From the NCBI RefSeq assembly GCF_034669705.1, contig NZ_JAXMOR010000004.1:1-64000 (forward strand): a DNA stretch of 64,000 nucleotides. The letters run 5' to 3'. The notes under the pieces are model-generated. The model worked only from the letters and a program-made list of their open reading frames with translations. It did no database searches and was not told the DNA's origin. A program made the translations under genes and the position numbers. Below, piece by piece: positions 59,773 to 64,000 of the stretch. Within the stretch, counting starts at the first letter, position 1; the number at the start of each line of letters is the position of its first letter. This DNA comes from Marinovum sp034669705. GTDB lineage: Bacteria > Pseudomonadota > Alphaproteobacteria > Rhodobacterales > Rhodobacteraceae.

Positions 59773-60654
59773 TTAAGCGGTTTCGGTTTTGGCCCTGATG
59801 AACTCGCGGGGCGAGCGCCATTTCAGGCCGCTGTGTGGGTGGTTCTCGTTATAGTCTTCGATCCAGTCTCCTATCAATGGCAGCACGCGTGTTGCGTCCG
59901 GCAAGGGGTTCACGCGGACGTAGTCGCGCTTGAGGGTCTTCACGAACGCCTCTGACATGCCGTTGGATTGCGGGCTCTTGACCGGCGTAAAGCAGGACTT
60001 GAGACCAAGCTGCTGGGTGAAGATGCGGGTGTCCTTGGCCGTGTAGGCGCTGCCGTTGTCCGACAGCACCTCGACCTTTTCCGGCGCGCGGTGGGTGCTG
60101 AACCTGGTCTAGACGGCTTCGAGCAGCATGTCGCGGACATCGGACCCGCTGATCCCGGCATTTGCCACGGCCCGCCAGGAGATGATCTCGCGGTCGTGGG
60201 CGTCGATCAGGAAAGCCAGACGGATTACGTCACCATTCCAGCAGGTGAACTCCAAGCCATCGCTGCACCAGCGTAGGTTCGACCGCATCATGATGACCTT
60301 GCCGTCATGACTGCGCTCGGGCCGATCGAACCCGGAGCGCTCCAGCAGCAGGCTGTTTCTGGCCATAATGCGATAGACGCGCTTGTGGTTAACAGGCGGT
60401 AAACCCTGCGCGCGCAGTTCCCGGTTCAACAACGCGGTGATCCGGCGATAGCCATAGGTCGGGCGCTTCGCCACCAGCCGCTCGATGCGTGGCAGGACCG
60501 CCGCATCTTGGGCTTTGTGATAGCCCCGACGCGGCTTCGTGCTCCCGTTCAGCCGGTCGTGCAGGTTGGAGCGGGACACGCCCAGGGCGGTGGCGACCGC
60601 CTTCATCGGGAACCGTCCGGTTTCAGCGACTGCGCAAGCAAGGTCGGTTTTTTT
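59773..60654 (-). pseudogene. IS3-family transposase OrfB (DDE integrase domain) with an in-frame stop
   Basis: The frame encodes an IS2-like OrfB: VSRSNLHDRLNG, KRPTYGYRRITALLNRELRAQG (HTH_21 region), LAFLIDAHDREIISW (first Asp), LSDNGSAYTAKDTRIFTQQLG (second Asp), SPQSNGMSEAFVKTLKRDY (Glu) and DYNENHPHSGLKWRSPREF. A TAG at 60109-60111 interrupts it between the first and second Asp (MLLEAV-stop-TRFSTHRAPEKVEV), with the frame otherwise intact on both sides. Unless the stop is suppressed, this copy cannot make full OrfAB transposase. The frame begins near the A7 slippery run shared with orfA. Confidence 0.9.
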
Positions 60655-60980
60655 GCCCGCGACTTGTCCAGAGCTTCCTTCAGGATCTCGACTTCCAAGG
60701 TCTTGCGCCCGAGCTGGCGCTCGAGCTCCCGGATGCGACTTTCCATCTCGCGGACGGTCCTGTTGCTGGTCACACTGTCGTCTTCGGCCACAGCAATACT
60801 TCCCCCTTCCAGCATCAACTTTCGCCAACGATACAGAAGATTGGGCGCCACGCCATTGCGCCGCGCGACAGCGGAAATGCTCTCGCCGTCATACAGGGTC
60901 TCCTCGACGATCCGCAGCTTCTCCGTCGCAGGCCAGCGTCGACGGCGGCCGCCATCGGTGATGATTTCAATCTCAGACAT
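60603..60980 (-). CDS. IS3-family transposase OrfA (helix-turn-helix)
   Basis: The 125-residue OrfA has an IS2/IS3-type helix-turn-helix (WPATEKLRIVEETLYDGESISAVARRNGVAPNLLYRWRKL, about 17-56) and a C-terminal leucine-zipper-like coiled coil (VREMESRIRELERQLGRKTLEVEILKEAL, about 76-104). It binds the terminal repeats and represses or directs transposition. A run of seven A residues (60648-60654 on the minus strand) near its end is a candidate -1 slippage site for OrfAB. The start ATG is at 60980; a GTG at 60986 is also in frame. Confidence 0.92.
   Translation of the reverse strand: MSEIEIITDGGRRRRWPATEKLRIVEETLYDGESISAVARRNGVAPNLLYRWRKLMLEGGSIAVAEDDSVTSNRTVREMESRIRELERQLGRKTLEVEILKEALDKSRAKKPTLLAQSLKPDGSR
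60648..60654 (-). other. A7 slippery heptamer for -1 ribosomal frameshifting
   Basis: AAAAAAA on the minus strand at the orfA/orfB overlap. IS3-family elements make their transposase by programmed -1 slippage at such A-rich runs, and the overlap geometry (orfB frame at -1 relative to orfA) fits. Confidence 0.7.
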
Positions 60981-61054
60981 ATGCACGTGCTTAAGGCTGT
61001 CCTTAAGCCTCCTTGGTCAGGCCAAGGTGTCCGGTCGAAATGGGGGCCAGTTCA

Positions 61055-61704
61055 GGCAGAGACTTGATGAACAACCTACCAATCTCGGGCAGCGGCGTGA
61101 CCACGTCGCGCGGGTAACCGCGTTTGCGCGCGATCAGGTAAACCATGACCATCAGCGAAAGCGCACAGAGCACTCCGGGGATGATTCCGCCGAGAAACAG
61201 CTTGCCGATCGAGGTGTTCGAGATCACGCCATAGAGGACCATGGTGATCGACGGCGGCACCAGCGGGCCGATCATCGACGAGGCGGCGGTGACGGAGCCT
61301 GCGAATTCATCGTCGTAGCCTGCGTTGCGCATGGCCTCGATCTCCATCTTGCCCAGGCCCCCCGCATCGGCGATGGCCGAGCCGGACATGCCGGAAAAGA
61401 ACAGCGAGGCCAGCACGTTGACATGGCCCAGCCCGCCTGTGAACCGACCCACGAGCGCGCGGGCGAAACCGAACAGGTGGTTGGTGATGCCGGCCGAGTT
61501 CAGGATCGCGGCGGCGAGGATGAAGAGCGGCACCGCCAGCATAGGAAAGCTGTTCAGCCCGTCCACCATGCGCTGCGATGCAAACGCAAGGCCCAGGCCC
61601 GAGTAATAGAAATACCCCATGGACACCATGATCATGGCGATGCCGATCGGCACGTTCAAAAGGACCAGCAGAAGCCAGCCGATGACGACGGAAGCAAGCA
61701 CCAT
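61055..61704 (-). pseudogene. dctM: dctM (TRAP large permease), 5' part, truncated by an insertion sequence
   Basis: This segment starts at an ATG at 61702-61704 and encodes the N-terminal half of DctM: VLLNVPIGIAMIMVSMGYFYYSG, FPMLAVPLFILAAAILNSAGIT, VLASLFFSGMSGSAIADAGGLG and SMIGPLVPPSITMVLYG, typical of the cation/substrate translocating subunit. At FIKSLP the frame enters the IS and ends at a stop at 61003 after about 17 foreign residues. It follows dctQ by 3 bp. The truncated product lacks half the membrane helices and should be non-functional. Confidence 0.93.
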
Positions 61705-61707
61705 GGA

Positions 61708-62178
61708 TCAGGACTCCGGTTCGGGGCGCGGCCCGGCCAACGTGCCGTAAAGGCGGCGCAGGATGCGGTGCACGATAAGGATCATGGCAACAAGGGCCGA
61801 GGCATAGAGCACCGCGTCGGTTGTAGGCAGCGACACGGATTCGTAGTTCCAGGTGCGCAGCACGGATTTCCACGCGATCCAGATCAGATGCCCGGCAAGG
61901 CCGAGGTAGACAAGGTCGGTCAGCACCGAAAGGCCACGCTGCGCGGCCTGAGGCAGAAGTGCGGTCAGAAAACCCATGCGCAGATGCGCGTCGCGCTTTT
62001 CGACCGCGCCGATGCCGATCAGCGCCATCCAGACCCAGAGCCAGCGGGCCAGTTCCTCGGTCCAGACCGGGCCGGTCAGGATCGGCGTGCGGCCAAAGAC
62101 CTGCCACAGGATGATGAAGAACAGCACGATGAAGATCGCGGAGGCGACAACCGCCTCGGTCACGTATTTTCCGAACAT
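61708..62178 (-). CDS. dctQ: TRAP transporter small permease, DctQ
   Basis: The 156-residue membrane protein has four hydrophobic segments and the DctQ core VFGRTPILTGPVWTEELARWLWVWMALIGIGAVEKRDAHLRM (about 28-69), where a W-x-E-E-x3-R/W motif near helix 2 is typical. It pairs with DctM in the TRAP permease. It lies 54 bp after dctP, with a hairpin between, and 3 bp before the disrupted dctM. Confidence 0.9.
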   Translation of the reverse strand: MFGKYVTEAVVASAIFIVLFFIILWQVFGRTPILTGPVWTEELARWLWVWMALIGIGAVEKRDAHLRMGFLTALLPQAAQRGLSVLTDLVYLGLAGHLIWIAWKSVLRTWNYESVSLPTTDAVLYASALVAMILIVHRILRRLYGTLAGPRPEPES

Positions 62179-62200
62179 CTTGCCCCCCGGTATGAAAAGT

Positions 62201-62225
62201 GGGGGCCGGTCAGAACCCGGCCCCC
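62201..62225. other. intercistronic hairpin between dctP and dctQ
   Basis: GGGGGCCGG (62201-62209) and CCGGCCCCC (62217-62225) form a perfect 9-bp stem with a 7-nt loop, just past the dctP stop. No T-run follows on the minus strand, so it more likely stabilises the dctP message or lowers downstream expression than fully terminates. Confidence 0.7.
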
Positions 62226-62232
62226 GACTGGA

Positions 62233-63189
62233 TCACTTGCCGCGCACGGCTGCGATGGCGCCTTCGCCGAACTCGGCTTCAAGCTCGTCGTAATAGGGCT
62301 GCATCGCGTCGCGGAACGGGCCCGTGTCGGGTTCGGTGATGGTCAGCCCGCGTTCCTTGAAGGTTTCGACCAGGTCGGCTTCGGCTTGGAAGGTCAGCTC
62401 ATCCGAGACGTCGCCGCCCTTTTCGATTGCCTGCTGGACCCAGCCCTTTTCCTCGTCGCTGAGGCTGTCCCAGGTCGAGGTGCCGATCTGGATCGCGCCG
62501 GAGGCGACAAAGTGGTTGGTCATAGCGATGTGGCTCTGGACTTCGTAGAACTTCATCGCCTCGATCGTGGGCAGCGGGTTCTCTTCGGCATCGACCTGGT
62601 TGGTTTGCAGCGCCAGGTAGACCTCGGCAAATGCCACCGGGGCCGGCACTGCGCCGGTGTTTTCGGCATAGGCGATCAGGAACGGCACGTTGGGCGTGCG
62701 CAGGCGCAGACCTTCCATGTCGGCCAATTCGTTGATGGCGCGGTTCGACGTGGTCTGGCGGGTGCCGTAGTACCAGACATCGAGCAGGTGAATGCCCTGC
62801 TCTTTCATTTTGCCCGTGATACCCTGGCCCCAGTCGCCCGCGACGATCTCTTCGAGATGCGCGAAATCTTCGACCACATAGGGCGCGCCCACAAGTTTCA
62901 GCTCGGGTATGATATAGGACATGTCCGGATAACCGGTCATCACCATGTCCAACTCACCCGCCTGAACCTGCTGCACCATGGCCTTGAAATCGCCAAGCGC
63001 CGAGGACGGGAAGATTTGCACGGTCATCTCGCCGCCCGAGAGGCTTTCCAGCTCTTCGGCAAAGGCCTGCGCGCCCTTGTAGACGTTGGAGACCTCGTTG
63101 TCCTGCATACCGAAGGTCAGTTCGCGCGCATCGGCGGCTCCGGCGATCAGGGCCATTGCGGCGGCGACCGAAAATAGTTGATGTTTCAT
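62233..63189 (-). CDS. dctP: TRAP transporter solute-binding protein, DctP
   Basis: The 318-residue periplasmic protein has a signal peptide (cleavage near residue 21, GAADA-REL) and DctP-family features: SGGEMTVQIFPSSALGDFKAMVQQVQAGELDMVMTGYPDMS (about 51-92), LLDVWYYGTRQTTSNRAINELADMEGLRLRTPN with the Arg that clamps the ligand carboxylate, and ALQTNQVDAEENPLPTIEAMKFYEVQSHIAMTNH. It captures a carboxylic acid for DctQM. The ligand is unknown. GGAGG-like AGGAGGAAAGAAAG precedes the ATG. It follows the GntR gene by 48 bp. Confidence 0.92.
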   Translation of the reverse strand: MKHQLFSVAAAMALIAGAADARELTFGMQDNEVSNVYKGAQAFAEELESLSGGEMTVQIFPSSALGDFKAMVQQVQAGELDMVMTGYPDMSYIIPELKLVGAPYVVEDFAHLEEIVAGDWGQGITGKMKEQGIHLLDVWYYGTRQTTSNRAINELADMEGLRLRTPNVPFLIAYAENTGAVPAPVAFAEVYLALQTNQVDAEENPLPTIEAMKFYEVQSHIAMTNHFVASGAIQIGTSTWDSLSDEEKGWVQQAIEKGGDVSDELTFQAEADLVETFKERGLTITEPDTGPFRDAMQPYYDELEAEFGEGAIAAVRGK

Positions 63190-63237
63190 CTTTCTTTCCT
63201 CCTGAAGATTGTCTGAGAGTTGTTTCTGCCCGGTGGC

Positions 63238-63957
63238 TCAGCTCGCCCCGGGAAGGGCCAGTCGCTTGCGGTAGGACCGCGCGAGATGTTGGTCCAGCAA
63301 GTCGGTCGCCCGCGCCGCATCGCCATCCAGAATCGCCTGGTAGACGGCTCGGTGCTCCTCGAACGTGCGGGCGTCTTCGGCGGTACGGTCGGTGCCGTGG
63401 TCCGGGGACAGGGCGCGCAGCTTCAGCACTTCGGACACGAACATTTCGTGAAGCGACAGGACGACCGGGTTTCCCAACACGTCAACAAGGGCTTGGTGAA
63501 AGGCGATGTCGGTGGGGCCGAAGTCGGGCGTGCCAATGGCCGCCCGATTACGCTCAAGTGCTACTTTCAACTTGGCGGCCTGCACCCCGGTGGCGCGGTT
63601 GGCGGCCTCGCGCGCGGCGCCGGCCTCGATGAACTGGCGCATCTGCTCCAGGTAGGCCCCGGTTTCGGTGTCGCCGAGGATGTGGCGCAGATGCTCGCCC
63701 GCGCCGCGCAGAATCGCCATGACCGATGGCTTCGACGCACGCGGACGCTTGCCGTTTCCGGCGCTGACGAACCCCCGGATCTGAAGGCTCATCAGCGCCT
63801 CGCGTACGGTTGGCCGGGAGGCGCCGAACCGTTCGCAAAGCTCTCTTTCCGTCGGCAGCGGAGTGTCCGCCACAATTCGGCCCGTGCGGATGTCCTCTGC
63901 CAGCGCCTCGGCGATGGAGGAGGCAGTGTGACGGGTGGTGTCAGCATTTTGGTCCAC
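63238..63957 (-). CDS. GntR-family (FadR/FCD) transcriptional regulator
   Basis: The 239-residue regulator has a GntR winged helix (TPLPTERELCERFGASRPTVREALMSLQIRGFVSAGNG, about 37-74) and an FCD ligand domain (about 95-225) with metal/ligand residues in DIAFHQALVDVLGNPVVLSLHEMF and FEEHRAVYQAILDGDAARATDLLDQHL. Such proteins repress carboxylate uptake and catabolic genes. Start is a GTG at 63957; an in-frame TAG lies 18 nt upstream, so no longer form is possible. It heads the TRAP operon and probably autoregulates. Confidence 0.9.
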   Translation of the reverse strand: MDQNADTTRHTASSIAEALAEDIRTGRIVADTPLPTERELCERFGASRPTVREALMSLQIRGFVSAGNGKRPRASKPSVMAILRGAGEHLRHILGDTETGAYLEQMRQFIEAGAAREAANRATGVQAAKLKVALERNRAAIGTPDFGPTDIAFHQALVDVLGNPVVLSLHEMFVSEVLKLRALSPDHGTDRTAEDARTFEEHRAVYQAILDGDAARATDLLDQHLARSYRKRLALPGAS

Positions 63958-63968
63958 TTTAGGTCCAA
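63949..63968. promoter_or_regulatory. inverted repeat over the gntR start, probable autoregulatory operator
   Basis: TTGGTCC and GGTCCAA are inverted arms (6 of 7 paired) separated by 6 nt. FadR-type GntR regulators bind TNGTNNNACNA-like palindromes of similar size. The element overlaps the GTG start and would block transcription or initiation of the operon. Confidence 0.55.
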
Positions 63969-64000
63969 CCTATCTGATTTACCAAACTTGCCTTCTTGTA

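Larger units (their letters stand above)
59746..61054. mobile_element. IS3-family insertion sequence, IS2-like group
   Basis: The element is 1309 bp. Its ends are imperfect inverted repeats: the left end reads TGATCCAGCCCCCGTTTC and the right end, inward, TGAACTGGCCCCCATTTC, followed by ACCGRACAC-like bases on both sides. It is flanked by direct 5-bp repeats GGCAG at 59741-59745 and 61055-61059, the duplication length typical of the IS2 group. Inside lie orfA and orfB on the minus strand. The perfect target duplication and cleanly repairable host gene point to a recent insertion. Confidence 0.95.

Noticed and set aside
60508..63177. Very long open frame (889 codons) on the plus strand across the IS and TRAP genes
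   Set aside because: It is antisense to IS orfA/orfB, dctM, dctQ and dctP, which have clear family motifs. Its translation is low-complexity, His/Arg/Gly/Gln-rich sequence typical of an antisense frame in GC-rich DNA.
1..64000. CRISPR arrays, tRNA or rRNA genes, riboswitches, replication origin
   Set aside because: No regularly spaced repeats, no clover-leaf candidates and no recognisable aptamer or origin repeats were seen on reading both strands.

Overview
The window is GC-rich, tightly packed bacterial DNA with many overlapping stop/start codons. Its transporter mix (tripartite tricarboxylate, TRAP and several branched-chain-amino-acid-type ABC systems) and gene style suggest an alphaproteobacterium, most likely of the Rhodobacterales/Roseobacter group. 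This placement is inference: no rRNA or other marker gene is present. I see no tRNA, rRNA, CRISPR array, integrase or plasmid functions.

Layout. (1) 1-632: a frameshifted fragment of a GlxA/AraC-type regulator. (2) 672-13389, all on the minus strand: a creatinase, then a catabolic block read from about 12.4 kb down to 2.1 kb. That block encodes a carotenoid-oxygenase-family enzyme, aldehyde dehydrogenase, SDR, TctC-TctB-TctA uptake system, PadR regulator, cytochrome P450, [2Fe-2S] ferredoxin and ferredoxin reductase. A separate S15-like hydrolase lies upstream of it. Two more alpha/beta hydrolases follow on the plus strand (13480-14975). (3) 15.4-58.4 kb: a very large acyl-CoA catabolic island. 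Its core matches the KstR2/HIP set for degradation of steroid C and D rings in mycobacteria: FadD3, FadE30-like and FadE31/32-like dehydrogenases, FadA6, EchA20, IpdF, IpdC and IpdAB are all recognisable by sequence. Around the core are two Liv-type ABC importers with fused subunits, three NTF2-fold proteins, an old yellow enzyme, many SDRs, a second acyl-CoA ligase, a GMC oxidoreductase, an aldo-keto reductase, and LuxR-, TetR- and MerR-type regulators. (4) 59.1-64 kb: a TRAP transporter operon headed by a GntR/FCD regulator, with dctM split by a 1309-bp IS3-family (IS2-like) element that left a clean 5-bp target duplication.

How the genes work together. In region 3 the Liv systems probably import steroid-derived acids or other CoA-activatable acids. 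FadD3 and the second ligase make CoA thioesters. The FadE, hydratase, SDR and thiolase enzymes remove the propionate side chain, EchA20 and IpdAB open rings D and C, and FadE31/32 with FadA6 finish beta-oxidation. No A/B-ring genes (kstD, kshAB, hsaABCD) lie in the window.

The main discovery is a directional 17-bp dyad, TMGTCC-N4-RGACGAT. It occurs in front of nearly every operon of region 3: ten good sites plus one half-site between 15.3 and 58.5 kb, mostly 54-74 bp upstream of the start codon, with the GACGAT half facing the gene it serves. I found no copy in front of the flanking P450 or TRAP operons. It looks like the operator of a single regulon covering the whole island; the regulator is unknown, with the LuxR, TetR and MerR proteins as local candidates.
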